64,000 bases of DNA from positions 1 through 64,000 of the forward strand of contig NZ_AWXC01000034.1 of NCBI RefSeq assembly GCF_000479005.1, read 5' to 3'. Shown in pieces: positions 8,985-18,446 of this stretch; positions within the stretch are counted from its first letter, which is position 1; each line of letters starts with the position of its first letter. Source of the DNA: Prevotella sp. BV3P1 (lineage in GTDB: Bacteria > Bacteroidota > Bacteroidia > Bacteroidales > Bacteroidaceae). The notes below the pieces were generated by a model. That model was not told the DNA's origin. It was given only the letters and a program-made list of their open reading frames with translations, and did not search any database. The position numbers and the translations under genes were made by a program.

Positions 8985-9187
8985 TTTAAGCGCAAAGTAA
9001 GACGAAGAAACCTCATGCAAGCCAAAGCGATTACATAAGGTTTCTTGGAATATATCCGAGCACTTCTAACAAGATACTTAAGTTTTTCGCGATTTCTTAA
9101 CACGTTAAGGGAACATGTTACATTTTCGGGAATTTCATAACACATTGTGGAGGCGTGTTGCATTTGCTTCCCTTTAATCAGTAATTT

Positions 9188-10006
9188 TTATTTCATATTT
9201 ATTTTGTCTGCAAGCTGACTTCGCTCTAAAATACCTTTAGTGGTATATTGCCTCAATAGAGATTCAACAATGATGAAATGTTCTATCTTTGCATTAGGAC
9301 TTAATCTCACTATGATATTATTGAGAACTTCATTCTTTATAGTTAAAAAATAGTCATTTGTCATTGTATTAGGATAATTGTGGTACATCATCCGAGTAAC
9401 CTCATCGTTCCATTCCTTCTTGTTGTGATATGAGTTAGAGGAAATTGGGAAAATAGGAATTACAAAACGAGTTTCTTTCTCAAAAGCCCAATTTTTATTT
9501 TTGAAATAACCAACGTCATGGTACGAAAGCGATATATTTGTTGTTGTACCATTATCGTCTATTTTTAAGCACTCAGAAGTTTTTGCAATGGCATCATCTA
9601 CATACATCACATCTTTTAGAAACCCATTTGTTCCATTAACAACAGGGACAACTACTCTATCCCTTCCAAATATTTCATTGGTCGGAATTTTCGAGCGTTT
9701 TATGCTACCTGCATGTAAAATACCATACGGATCTTCTGGAAGAGGATAATCAACGAAAGGATCATCCTCTAAACAAATTCTAACACCAAGTCCATTATTG
9801 GTATACATTTTCCATAAAGGGATGTTTTCAATGTTATCTCTGGTCCAACAAGAAGTAAAAAAATATTGGGAAAGATTCTTTCCAGATGAAATAATATTAG
9901 CCTCTTCCTTATCATCAACATGATCAAGCCTATTAAATCTTATGCTCTTATTCTTAAGAATTAGAGCAAGATTCTCTATTGATGTGTAATGATATATTTT
10001 TGCCAT
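9188..10006 (-). CDS. DUF2971-type protein, end of the defence-like operon
   Basis: A 272-residue soluble protein. It starts with YHYTS..NLALIL (residues 5-16) followed by FNRLDHVDDKEEAN, then FFTSCWTRDNIENIPLWKMY and GLGVRI, the order typical of DUF2971. Biochemical function of the family is not established; the HYTS...IL start resembles ADP-ribosyltransferase-like folds, which is only a suggestion. It lies 86 bp after the AbiTii gene on the same strand and is the cargo gene nearest the left end. Low-GC codon use matches the AbiTii gene and differs from the chromosomal genes. Confidence 0.65.
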   Translation of the reverse strand: MAKIYHYTSIENLALILKNKSIRFNRLDHVDDKEEANIISSGKNLSQYFFTSCWTRDNIENIPLWKMYTNNGLGVRICLEDDPFVDYPLPEDPYGILHAGSIKRSKIPTNEIFGRDRVVVPVVNGTNGFLKDVMYVDDAIAKTSECLKIDDNGTTTNISLSYHDVGYFKNKNWAFEKETRFVIPIFPISSNSYHNKKEWNDEVTRMMYHNYPNTMTNDYFLTIKNEVLNNIIVRLSPNAKIEHFIIVESLLRQYTTKGILERSQLADKINMK

Positions 10007-10092
10007 ATAAAACTAATTTTGAAAATTATAGTTAATAAGTTGTGAAAAGTGCAGTTTTACGTAGAGATAGCTCCTCGACGCTTTAGCAACAC

Positions 10093-11028
10093 CTAAAAAG
10101 GTAACAATGATAAAGCTTTTGTTAGTAAAGAAGATAACTGGTCTGCAATAACGCTTACACCAACTTCGTATGATAATCCTTTCATTGCCTGAAAGCATCT
10201 TTTTATTATTTTGACCTCAGATTGAGGCTTCTTTATTTCTTCGTCTGCTTCATTTACGAGATCTGCAAACTCTGGGGATTTCGCTTGCTTTGCAATTGAA
10301 GCAATTTTATCTAAGATTTCTTTTAGTTCTGACTTTTTATCGTCATTTAATATCACCCTGCTACTTGCTATGTTTGTAATTTGATGTGCCTCTACATTGC
10401 CGTTTCCAGTGTTCACAATTGCAGCATTATATGTTGTGTTATGAGTGATATTGGACTGCATTTCTTCTTTTCTCATTACTGATGCAAAATCAATTTCTTC
10501 ATTGTTGTCTATTTTTAGAAAATAATCTATTAATTTAGATTTAATCTCTACAAGAACATTTTTCATAGAAGCAACAGTAGCGAATTGATATGCTCTTTGA
10601 ATCTGTCCAGAGATGCAGTGTCCCATATGATTATACCATATCGGAACGGGGATGGGAACATGAATTATGTTTGTTGTGTTTGCCCCTTTTACGAATTCCT
10701 CAATTTCAGAAACAGGTTGTTGTAGAGCTATATGTAGAACTCTTTCTCTTATCTTCTCATCCTTAATCATTTCTACAGGATACTCAAAACCTAAGAATTC
10801 TTGGAAACCTCTATGAATATCAATTTTCACACCACAATCAATAATTCTATATATTGGTGGCTTGTCATTGTATCCTTTCAGCTCATTTGATACCCAATCT
10901 AACAAATCTTTATCAGGTTTCTTTGCTGCAAATATCTTTACTTTTAGCATTATGCTTGATAATGGTGCATCATTCATAATGTCTGACAGTATTTTCTGAG
11001 CTATACCTGAAATGTTACTATATTCCAT
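10093..11028 (-). CDS. AbiTii-domain protein (putative abortive-infection effector)
   Basis: A 311-residue protein whose N-terminus carries the AbiTii signature: ILSDIMNDAPLSSIMLKVKI (13-32) followed by DLLDWVSNELKGY (41-53) and PPIYRI. The middle has an Asn/Thr-rich stretch (NTTYNAAIVNTGNGNVEAHQ, near 218-237), seen in other proteins of this type, and the end is a hydrophobic helix (SSLLTKALSLLPF) that could touch a membrane. AbiTii is linked to abortive infection by annotation; mechanism is unknown. It begins 12 bp after the methyltransferase stop, so it is probably read from the restriction operon. Confidence 0.72.
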   Translation of the reverse strand: MEYSNISGIAQKILSDIMNDAPLSSIMLKVKIFAAKKPDKDLLDWVSNELKGYNDKPPIYRIIDCGVKIDIHRGFQEFLGFEYPVEMIKDEKIRERVLHIALQQPVSEIEEFVKGANTTNIIHVPIPVPIWYNHMGHCISGQIQRAYQFATVASMKNVLVEIKSKLIDYFLKIDNNEEIDFASVMRKEEMQSNITHNTTYNAAIVNTGNGNVEAHQITNIASSRVILNDDKKSELKEILDKIASIAKQAKSPEFADLVNEADEEIKKPQSEVKIIKRCFQAMKGLSYEVGVSVIADQLSSLLTKALSLLPF

Positions 11029-11040
11029 AATGTGCAGTAT

Positions 11041-12966
11041 TTAGAAGGCAAAGAACTTGGTGTCCATTGCCTTTTTCAGGTTATACTTCTTTGTGGTATC
11101 AAGGGCCCGCTCGATGCAGATAAACTTCGTGTCGGTATGGGTAAGGAAGTAATCTACAGTGGTATCGTTCAGCTTATCATCCACGGTGATGTAGGCCTTG
11201 TGGGTGGCATCGGTGGCGAAAAACACGTGGTTGGCCTCAAACTGCGGTTGTAGTTCAAGTTTATAGGTAAGCTGGAAGTCTTGCTTGATCAGAATCTCAG
11301 TAATCAGCTCCTCGTCATTAAACTGGATGGTGAGCTGCTGCTCCTTTTGGCTGATATACTCCTGCAAGAGCTGGAGGTTTTCCTCATCGGTCTTCTCTGA
11401 ATCAGGCGCAAAATCAACACGTGGGAAGCTGGATTTACAAAGTGTAAACACTTTGAAACCTAAATCCGGCATATAAATATTTTCTTCATCATCAAAGGAT
11501 AATTTCTCCTTTTCTGCCTTTATCTTAATGTTTACTTCTCCTTTTACAAGTTTGCAAGCACGTTTAGCTCTCTCTATTGTGATTTCAGAAATTGTTTTCA
11601 GTCCTATTTTGAAAGGTGCACTTTCTTTTGGGGTTATTTCTGGAATTTGAACACATATAAACTGAAATTGATTTTCAGCTGTACGCTGAGAATTTGCTTG
11701 CATTACAGCATGGGCTGTTACACCGCTACCTGCAAAAAAGTCTAATACAATGCCTCCGCCCTTGCACAGGGAAAGGAGGTAACTGATTAGTTCTGTTGGC
11801 TTGGGAGTATCAAAGACTGCAACGCCATCAAATAGTGTCTTGAGATCTTCTTTTGCATTTTCATTAGTTGACCCATCTTTGGCGAATATAATACTCTCAG
11901 GCGTAAGACCTCGTTCCTTGGCATCTAAATATGTTTTTATTCTTGGAACAGCATTACCGTCCTTTCCAAACCAAATACGATTATCTTTAATGGCAGCTTC
12001 CATAACTCTTTGGTTATACACCCAGCAACGACCACTTGGTAATTCATGCTTTTTACCATTGGGCGCAACGAGAGTATAAAATTGCGACTTCGTGCCATGT
12101 CCAGCTTGCGCATGTGCTGGGTCTGACTTCCAAAGACCACGGGGATCATTATCGGGATTGGAATAGCTTGCCAAAGCTTTTTCATTCATCGGTAGCTGTG
12201 CTATACGTCGAATATCCTTTTGGGAATCCTTGGCATAACACAGAATATAATCGTGCCTTATAGAGACCTCAACTCTATTTTCTCTATTTAATCTTTTTTC
12301 CCATATAAATTGTGCTACAAAGTTTTCTTCCCCAAAGATCTCATCGCATATCTTACGCAGATGGTGTATCTCATGGTCATCCATAGAGATAAAGATTACA
12401 CCGTCTGGGCGGAGCAGTGTTCTTGCTACAAGCAGACGAGGATACATCATGTCAAGCCAGTTGCTATGGAACCGACCTTCGTTCACCGTATTGGTATCAA
12501 GGGTAACTCCTTCTTTCTTAACCCCCGTATGCTCCCAATAGGCTTCTTTGCCTTCTTTGAAATCATCATCGTAAAGGAAATCCTCTCCAGTGTTATACGG
12601 TGGATCAATATAAATGCACTTCACCTTCTCGCGATAGCCCTGCTGGAGAATCTTGAGCACTTCGAGGTTTTCGCCCTCAATGATGATGTTTTCCGTTTTG
12701 TCGGCATTGACGCTGCGTGTTGGGTCATAGTGCAGGGTGGCACGCGTGGGCGAGAAGGCATTGCGCTTGGCAGCCGACTTGCCAAACCAGCGAAACTCGT
12801 AACGCTCTGTTTCGCCTGTATCTTGTGAGCCTGCGGCTTTCTTGACCTCGTTGATGTCGAGCTTTCCTTCCTGGGTAAACCAGTCGGGAAACAGACGGCG
12901 GAGCGTTTGCAGACGCTCGTCGTTTACGTCGGGAGTGAGGGTGATATGGTCTTTATAGGTTTCCAT
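11041..12966 (-). CDS. mod: Type III restriction-modification methyltransferase (Mod)
   Basis: A 641-residue beta-class N6-adenine methyltransferase: the catalytic motif DPPYNTGEDF (121-130) comes before the SAM-binding motif DFFAGSGVTAHA (about 405-416). Between them lies the variable region that sets target recognition in Mod proteins. It would methylate one strand of an asymmetric site and form the Mod2Res complex with the neighbouring subunit. It starts only 5 bp after the res stop codon. Here res precedes mod, the reverse of the classical EcoP1/EcoP15 order. Recognition sequence cannot be read from the gene. Confidence 0.93.
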   Translation of the reverse strand: METYKDHITLTPDVNDERLQTLRRLFPDWFTQEGKLDINEVKKAAGSQDTGETERYEFRWFGKSAAKRNAFSPTRATLHYDPTRSVNADKTENIIIEGENLEVLKILQQGYREKVKCIYIDPPYNTGEDFLYDDDFKEGKEAYWEHTGVKKEGVTLDTNTVNEGRFHSNWLDMMYPRLLVARTLLRPDGVIFISMDDHEIHHLRKICDEIFGEENFVAQFIWEKRLNRENRVEVSIRHDYILCYAKDSQKDIRRIAQLPMNEKALASYSNPDNDPRGLWKSDPAHAQAGHGTKSQFYTLVAPNGKKHELPSGRCWVYNQRVMEAAIKDNRIWFGKDGNAVPRIKTYLDAKERGLTPESIIFAKDGSTNENAKEDLKTLFDGVAVFDTPKPTELISYLLSLCKGGGIVLDFFAGSGVTAHAVMQANSQRTAENQFQFICVQIPEITPKESAPFKIGLKTISEITIERAKRACKLVKGEVNIKIKAEKEKLSFDDEENIYMPDLGFKVFTLCKSSFPRVDFAPDSEKTDEENLQLLQEYISQKEQQLTIQFNDEELITEILIKQDFQLTYKLELQPQFEANHVFFATDATHKAYITVDDKLNDTTVDYFLTHTDTKFICIERALDTTKKYNLKKAMDTKFFAF

Positions 12967-12971
12967 TGCTG

Positions 12972-15668
12972 TTATTTTCTTTCAAGTTCTGTCTGTTTGG
13001 TGAATGTCTCAAAGTCTTTGATGGGTGCTTTATATTGTACGTCGATGCCGAGTGCATCGAAATGGCGGATAGCACACTTGATGCGTGCTACTTCATGTGG
13101 GGTGAGCGCCTTCTGGTCGTTGATGTCATTGGTGCCTTTGATTTCTACTACAAAGTAGTATTCCTTTTCATCGGCATTGCTGAGCCGCTTGCGTTTGAGC
13201 ACTACGCCAAAGTCGGGTATGTATTCTCCTATTGGTGTGGGTATCTTATACCATGTGGGGAATTTCAAGAAGCACACCACACTTTTGTCCTCCTCGTCGG
13301 CATCGCGTGCAAAATCACGTTCGAGCAGACTGTCGTAGAGGGTCTTGTCCCATAAACCATGATTAGGTGTGGAAACAAACTCTCGGCAGTCGTCGCGGTA
13401 GTAATCGACAAATCGCTCGATGTTGTATCTCTCGTCGGATGGCGTGTATTCCACACAGCGTACCAGTTCCTCCAGCTGCATAGACCTGATCTGCACCACG
13501 GCCCGTTCGATGAACACGGGCGGATTCTTCACATACTGCTGTTTGTTGTTTATACCGCTGAAGATGCGCATTACCGAGCGGTAACAAAGTCCGGTCTTTT
13601 CGCTCACATCCTCGATGAAATCGGTCGGAGTGAAGTGTCCTTTCAAATTATAATTCTCCGATCCTCCGTATTCTCTTTGCGTGAAGTCACTGATGTTTTG
13701 TACCCGATACATGGACACTTCTGCCATATAATCCTCTATATTGATTGTATTCACCGCTTCGATGCATCGGTTTACCAGTGTATCTTCGTCGAAATGCACA
13801 CGATAGGTGGTGAGGTGCGATATGCGTTTCCACAGTTCGCGGAAAGCTTGTCGTACGCTGTCTTTGCTATTGAGCTTAAAGGTCACACGATGTGTGGGGT
13901 TGCCCTTGTGTGTGGGCTTCATCTTGGGTCCGGCATCGGGAGTACCGTAGGCTTCGGTAATTTCTGCCTGATAGCTTTTAGCAAAAGTCTCATAAGTCTC
14001 ATTGGGCACTATGGTGAGCTGATTGATCAAGTCGTCCTCGGGCGTGCCATCCTTGTCGTACACACGCTGGCCCTCCTGATTGACACAGATGCGCAGTCCA
14101 CGACCGATTTCCTGTCGCTTTTTGTTCTCCGAATAGCTCTCATTGAGTGTAGCAATGCCAAAGATATTGGGATTGTCCCAACCCACACCGAGGGCCGAAT
14201 GAGAAAATATAAACTCGATGGGGCTGTCGAACGAGAGCAGTAACTCCTTGCGGTGGAGTATTTGGTCGTAGATCTCCTTATTGCCTTTCATCGACGTTTC
14301 ATTGTCGGTATATTCGCCTTGCGTGGTCTTGGCAAAGTAGAACCCCTGCACGGCCTTTACCTGTTCTTCGGTTGGCGTTTGACCGTTGTTGTATTCGGGG
14401 TAGAGCTGCTTATATTTCTCTTCAAAGAGCTGCTTGATCACGGGGTATTCTTCGCTCATGTAATTGGCCACACGATCAATGAATATGAGCGAAAGATTCT
14501 TGATGCCCTGCGGCTTCAGCCAGGCCTTATTTTGGAAGTGTCTACGGATGAGCCATTCCAGTTGCAGCGCCCACACCTGTTCCTTAGAGGTGGAAGTCTG
14601 CTTCTCCTCAACGGAGGTGCCATTGCTGAAGACAACCTTCCATCGACGGTTGCTCATCTGCTTATAGATACGGCTGATGTTGAAGTCGGCATACGAGTCG
14701 TTACCCGACTTCACGGCCAGATTGTCGTCTTTCTTGAGGAGCCCCGACTCTTTGAACTCAAAACGATCTTTGGCCCTATTGAGCTTCCAGTATTTCAATT
14801 TAACTTTTGGCTCCGTTTTGGTTTCCTGAACGGCAGACAATTCAATCTTCATCGTTGCCTCGTCGTTTTTCTCGGCTACAGTAAGCACTTCTATCTTCTT
14901 GACCAGTCCCAATCTGTAACTCTCGGCAGGCGTAAGACGGTAGATAGTATTCCACTTCACTTTGTGGGTCGCCGAATAGCGTATTTTGAACAAAGGCTGC
15001 ATCTTGGCGAGCCACGCTATAGAGTTGTCGGTGTCCATACCTTCCTGTGGCTCATCCATAAAAATGATGGGGTGAGTTCTCCCCAAAGATTCGATATGGG
15101 GCAGATTATTCAACAGGTTTTCTTGCTCTTTCCTATTGAGAATGTTATCCTCAGAATTGAACGATGCCATTGTGAGGATCATAATCTGTGGATAATCCTG
15201 CGTGATGAAGTCGCGCAGTTTACTCAAACGAGAACTATCATAGACAAAGGCATTGGGCGTAAAGCCATATTTGTCGTCCAACTGTTCTTTGAAGTTCTCA
15301 AAAGTATCAATAACACCTTGACGGATAGGTACAGATGGTACAATAATCACAAACTTTGTGAAGCCGTGTTCCTTATAGAGTTCGTATGCCGTTTGCAGAT
15401 AGGTGAGAGTTTTACCCGTTCCCGTCTCCATCTCAATACAGACATCATTGGTCTCTGCGTAATGTGCATTGGCTTCAGTGATTCCGTTTTCCTCAGCTAC
15501 TCGATGTATATTGTCCCAAATCTGTTGTGGGCGCAAAGAACACACGTTGGCATAGATATCTTCTATCTGAGCGTTGTCTGGGATATTCTTCTCCAAGCCA
15601 TCAAAAATGCTTACCACGCTTTTGATGGCTTGGATTTGATGCTCTGGTGACTCTAATCGAAATTTCAT
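12972..15668 (-). CDS. res: Type III restriction enzyme Res subunit (helicase-nuclease)
   Basis: An 898-residue protein with SF2 helicase motifs: Walker A ETGTGKT (81-87), motif II DEPQ (205-208), and a later QEIGRGLRI arginine-finger motif (motif VI). The C-terminal PD-(D/E)xK nuclease has IPDFG (Asp819) and VVEIKG (Glu842, Lys844). All catalytic residues look intact, so the enzyme should be active. It cuts DNA after translocating between two unmethylated sites. Preceded by an XRE regulator 20 bp upstream. Confidence 0.93.
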   Translation of the reverse strand: MKFRLESPEHQIQAIKSVVSIFDGLEKNIPDNAQIEDIYANVCSLRPQQIWDNIHRVAEENGITEANAHYAETNDVCIEMETGTGKTLTYLQTAYELYKEHGFTKFVIIVPSVPIRQGVIDTFENFKEQLDDKYGFTPNAFVYDSSRLSKLRDFITQDYPQIMILTMASFNSEDNILNRKEQENLLNNLPHIESLGRTHPIIFMDEPQEGMDTDNSIAWLAKMQPLFKIRYSATHKVKWNTIYRLTPAESYRLGLVKKIEVLTVAEKNDEATMKIELSAVQETKTEPKVKLKYWKLNRAKDRFEFKESGLLKKDDNLAVKSGNDSYADFNISRIYKQMSNRRWKVVFSNGTSVEEKQTSTSKEQVWALQLEWLIRRHFQNKAWLKPQGIKNLSLIFIDRVANYMSEEYPVIKQLFEEKYKQLYPEYNNGQTPTEEQVKAVQGFYFAKTTQGEYTDNETSMKGNKEIYDQILHRKELLLSFDSPIEFIFSHSALGVGWDNPNIFGIATLNESYSENKKRQEIGRGLRICVNQEGQRVYDKDGTPEDDLINQLTIVPNETYETFAKSYQAEITEAYGTPDAGPKMKPTHKGNPTHRVTFKLNSKDSVRQAFRELWKRISHLTTYRVHFDEDTLVNRCIEAVNTINIEDYMAEVSMYRVQNISDFTQREYGGSENYNLKGHFTPTDFIEDVSEKTGLCYRSVMRIFSGINNKQQYVKNPPVFIERAVVQIRSMQLEELVRCVEYTPSDERYNIERFVDYYRDDCREFVSTPNHGLWDKTLYDSLLERDFARDADEEDKSVVCFLKFPTWYKIPTPIGEYIPDFGVVLKRKRLSNADEKEYYFVVEIKGTNDINDQKALTPHEVARIKCAIRHFDALGIDVQYKAPIKDFETFTKQTELERK

Positions 15669-15688
15669 AGTTTGCTTTTCCTCTTCAA

Positions 15689-15901
15689 TTACAAATCAGC
15701 CTCTATCAGTTCTTTGATGTCCACATCAAGCAGCTTGGCTATCTCTACCAACTGCGACACAGAGGGTTGTACCTTATTGGTACTCCAGCGCGATACCGTC
15801 ATATCAGTAACGCCTAATTGTTCGGCCAGCCATCGGTTGGTGATTTGCTTTTCGGCCAGCACCACTCTGAGCCTGTTGGGGTGAAATATATCTTTTGTCA
15901 T
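15689..15901 (-). CDS. XRE-family HTH regulator of the restriction operon
   Basis: From the ATG at 15901 the product is 70 residues (MTKDIFHPNRL...), a single Cro/C1-type HTH: NRWLAEQLGVTDMTVSRWSTNKVQPSVSQLVEIAKLL. In-frame ATGs also exist upstream (for example 15916), but the MTKD start fits family size. It ends 20 bp before res, so it probably controls the restriction-modification operon as a C-protein-like regulator. An inverted repeat at 15992-16026 could be its operator. Confidence 0.8.
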   Translation of the reverse strand: MTKDIFHPNRLRVVLAEKQITNRWLAEQLGVTDMTVSRWSTNKVQPSVSQLVEIAKLLDVDIKELIEADL

Positions 15902-15991
15902 AGCCGTATTTATCATTATGTGTTCAAAGATAAACATTATTAGTGATACTATCAAATAAAAATATAGAAATGTGGTGTTGTCAGTCTAAAT

Positions 15992-16026
15992 ACTACCGAA
16001 AACAGCTAAATGTTGCGTTCGGTAGT
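15992..16026. promoter_or_regulatory. Inverted repeat between relaxase and XRE genes
   Basis: ACTACCGAA (15992-16000) and TTCGGTAGT (16018-16026) form a perfect 9-bp inverted repeat with a 17-bp gap. It lies just past the relaxase stop codon and upstream of the XRE gene. There is no T run on the minus strand, so it could be a terminator stem without tail or an operator for the XRE protein. Confidence 0.45.
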
Positions 16027-16038
16027 CTATGTATGATG

Positions 16039-17466
16039 TTATCTTCTAAATCTTGGTCCTGTCCTTACTTCTTCTTGCTGCTTCAGCTTCTGTTCTTGCC
16101 TTTCCTTGTACCAATCAAAGTTATCAGCCACATTCTTGATTTCCGTCTTTCCCTTCTCATGCTCAAATAGGTTGAGGAAGGGGCGAGTGAAAGTGATAAG
16201 TATGTTGGCACCACTGCGGCGATCGTGCGATTCGGTGGTGAGAAAATTGTTGACGGCGAAAGCCTGAGGGAAGGTGAAGAACTGTGCCTTTGTGTCATGG
16301 GCAAACTGGATGACAGCTTTGATGGCGTTCTGACAAATGGCCGTGCATTGGCCGAGGAAATCGGCAAGGCTCGCTTTCATCGTTTCGATGATTTGGTCAC
16401 GCTGTTGAATTCCCTGTCTGAGAGTTTCTTCCCGATTCTTCGACTTGGCAAGCAACCCCTTGTAAATGCGTTCTTGCTTATTGCATTCTTCCAGCCAAAA
16501 GTCTGCTCGTTTTTGTTCCTTGGCAATCTCTTCTTTATAGGTGATGGTCAATCTCTCCACCTGTTGGGCTACCACTTGCGGGATTACTGCCACCTGCTTC
16601 TTCATTTCTATATTTTCAGCTTCAAGCTGTGCAAACTTGCCCTTACCTGCAAGATTAGCCAGACCCGACAGGATGGCATTGCCATTCTCACGATTAGCCT
16701 TCTGTTGCTTTTGTTCAATCTCCCTATCAAGAGCTTTACTCTGCTGAGCCTTGACCTCATTCCCCTTTTCCATTTCAGTTTTCTTTGTCTTGGCTTCCTC
16801 CAGCTCACGTTTCTGCTTGGCTACAATGTAGTCATTGCGTTCCAGGTGCTGCGTCCCTGTAAGCATCTTCGACTCGCCACGCTCCATGCCCAGTACCTCG
16901 GCCACCATGTCCTGCATTTCGCTGATGTCATCACTGTTGAGCTTGTAGGACTTACCTGTATCATGATTCATCCAGTCCCAGATGATATGGGCATGATAGT
17001 TGGACTTCCATGAGTTAGCATCATTGGGAACAGCGAAGTGTCCTTCGTCATTATGAATGTGTATCTGCAAGGCGGTGATACCGAACCTTGACTGGCACAG
17101 GGAAGCAAAGTGCTGTAGATCCTCCATTGTGGTGTCCTGCTTACAGACAATCACACCCTCACGCAAAGGAGTGCAACCAGCAATCTTGGTAATCTTCCCA
17201 GTCTTCTTGTTGACCTTTTCACGTTCCTTGGTCTGCATCGCCCTGCCAGTTTTCTCCTTCACCATCTTGCCGATGTTGTCATAATACTGCTGGAGAGATA
17301 AACCTTGTTGCTGCTCGGCTATCCACGACTGATTACAGGAAGTCAGGTCTTCCCTGATGTAAAGTTTGTCAGCATTGATATGCGCAAGGTACTCCTTTGT
17401 TCTCTTATTGTGAGCTTCACTCTGCCCGATATTACAGGACTTGATATGTATTGAAGTCTTAGCCAT
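16039..17466 (-). CDS. MobV/Pre-family relaxase (mobilization protein)
   Basis: From the ATG at 17466 (MAKTSIHIK) the protein is 475 residues; the frame extends 20 codons upstream but family members begin MAK. The N-terminal relaxase domain has the metal and catalytic motifs HIHNDEGHF (136-144) and NYHAHIIWDW (156-165), the MobV His cluster. Residues about 235-340 form a long Lys/Glu/Gln-rich coiled coil. It nicks oriT and leads the transferred strand into a helper conjugation system. The hairpin-rich 17467-17755 region directly upstream is the likely nick region. Confidence 0.88.
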   Translation of the reverse strand: MAKTSIHIKSCNIGQSEAHNKRTKEYLAHINADKLYIREDLTSCNQSWIAEQQQGLSLQQYYDNIGKMVKEKTGRAMQTKEREKVNKKTGKITKIAGCTPLREGVIVCKQDTTMEDLQHFASLCQSRFGITALQIHIHNDEGHFAVPNDANSWKSNYHAHIIWDWMNHDTGKSYKLNSDDISEMQDMVAEVLGMERGESKMLTGTQHLERNDYIVAKQKRELEEAKTKKTEMEKGNEVKAQQSKALDREIEQKQQKANRENGNAILSGLANLAGKGKFAQLEAENIEMKKQVAVIPQVVAQQVERLTITYKEEIAKEQKRADFWLEECNKQERIYKGLLAKSKNREETLRQGIQQRDQIIETMKASLADFLGQCTAICQNAIKAVIQFAHDTKAQFFTFPQAFAVNNFLTTESHDRRSGANILITFTRPFLNLFEHEKGKTEIKNVADNFDWYKERQEQKLKQQEEVRTGPRFRR

Positions 17467-17755
17467 AATTAAAATCATTAATTCATTCGATAATACAATA
17501 ATATTATAATCTCTTATTATTCTCATAAAGGTTCTTAGGGATAAGCCCTAAGCGGAGAATTCAAAGAGAGGGTCACGCTTTGGTCAGGGGTCTTGGGGGC
17601 AGATGCCCATGAGTGGAGGGTGCAGGGAGAGAGTCACTCCCGCCGGTTCCTTAAGGCAGCGCCTTGAGCCCACAACTACGAAAGGCTTTAGCCGTGTAGT
17701 TATAGTGGGCTATAACAAGGGCACAGCCCTGTTCGTCCACCCCACCCTTCAGCGA
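17467..17755. other. Hairpin-rich region upstream of the relaxase (oriT candidate)
   Basis: This gene-free stretch holds several inverted repeats: CTTAGGG-ATAAG-CCCTAAG (17534-17552), a nested stem with arms AACTAC and GTAGTT around GGC-TTTA-GCC (about 17670-17701), and GGGC-ACA-GCCC (about 17718-17728). It also has two similar segments, GAGAGGGTCAC and GAGAGAGTCAC. MobV elements normally carry oriT just upstream of mob, so position and structure fit. The nick site cannot be assigned. Confidence 0.45.
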
Positions 17756-18436
17756 CTAAGGGCTTCCACGGCACTTGATTTTATCAATGAGGTATTCGTT
17801 GATGTCACGCTGGGTAAAACCACCGTCCACCTTGAACCTTGCACCGAAGTGCTCGTTCCAATAATTATAGCCCAAGCCGTCAGGGAAAAGTATTACACGC
17901 TTGCCCGATAGCCTATTCATCATTTTGTCGGTAAGCAGATAGTCCACTCCCACAGCAAGCCAGTCCACTGATGGTTCGGCAAGCAAACCGAGCAAAGCGG
18001 TTTTCTCTTCCATGACTACCGCAATGGGCTTACCTGATAACAGATGCTCACCGAAAAATACCTCACGATTGATAAAATAGTCGAAGCAATACCACTGATA
18101 GAGGTGGCTTGTAATAGGCTCCAATTTAAGAATGACACCTGTATTGCTGTCGAAATACATCACGTTGCCACCGACTATTCTTCCTGCTTGGTCGATGCGT
18201 GGAAGCACCGTACCGAGGTGATTGTTGATAGACTTTTTCACTGCTCCCAGATGAAATCTGGAGATAAGCACATCAATCTCCCTCAGCATATTTGCATCGT
18301 AACCCACTACCTTGTCGAGATAGTCAGTGAGGGAAGAATGTCGCAACCCTATATCCGACTTGGATATTTCTATCAACATTCTTCTATGTTCGGGTAGTTT
18401 CGTTATCATTACACGTTCTAATTCTGTCTGTTCCAT
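17756..18436 (-). CDS. Toprim-like (DUF6371-type) mobile-element protein
   Basis: A 226-residue protein found on Bacteroidota mobilizable elements between mob and a RepA-like ATPase. The middle contains FFGEHLLSGKPIAVVMEEKTALLG, where EEKTA corresponds to the conserved Glu of toprim folds, followed by WLAVGV and KRVILFPDGLGYNYW, resembling the second toprim motif. A primase-like or accessory role in replication or processing is suggested by the family and neighbours. No zinc-finger cysteines are evident, so it is probably not a full DnaG-type primase. Confidence 0.55.
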   Translation of the reverse strand: MEQTELERVMITKLPEHRRMLIEISKSDIGLRHSSLTDYLDKVVGYDANMLREIDVLISRFHLGAVKKSINNHLGTVLPRIDQAGRIVGGNVMYFDSNTGVILKLEPITSHLYQWYCFDYFINREVFFGEHLLSGKPIAVVMEEKTALLGLLAEPSVDWLAVGVDYLLTDKMMNRLSGKRVILFPDGLGYNYWNEHFGARFKVDGGFTQRDINEYLIDKIKCRGSP

Positions 18437-18446
18437 AATTAATCTT

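Noticed and set aside
8873..9163. 96-residue minus-strand frame overlapping the tRNA
   Set aside because: It crosses the tRNA gene, its terminator and the att repeat, so it cannot be a conserved coding region.
14253..15650. 465-residue open frame on the plus strand
   Set aside because: It lies fully antisense to the res gene, which has all helicase and nuclease motifs; the antisense product shows no family features.
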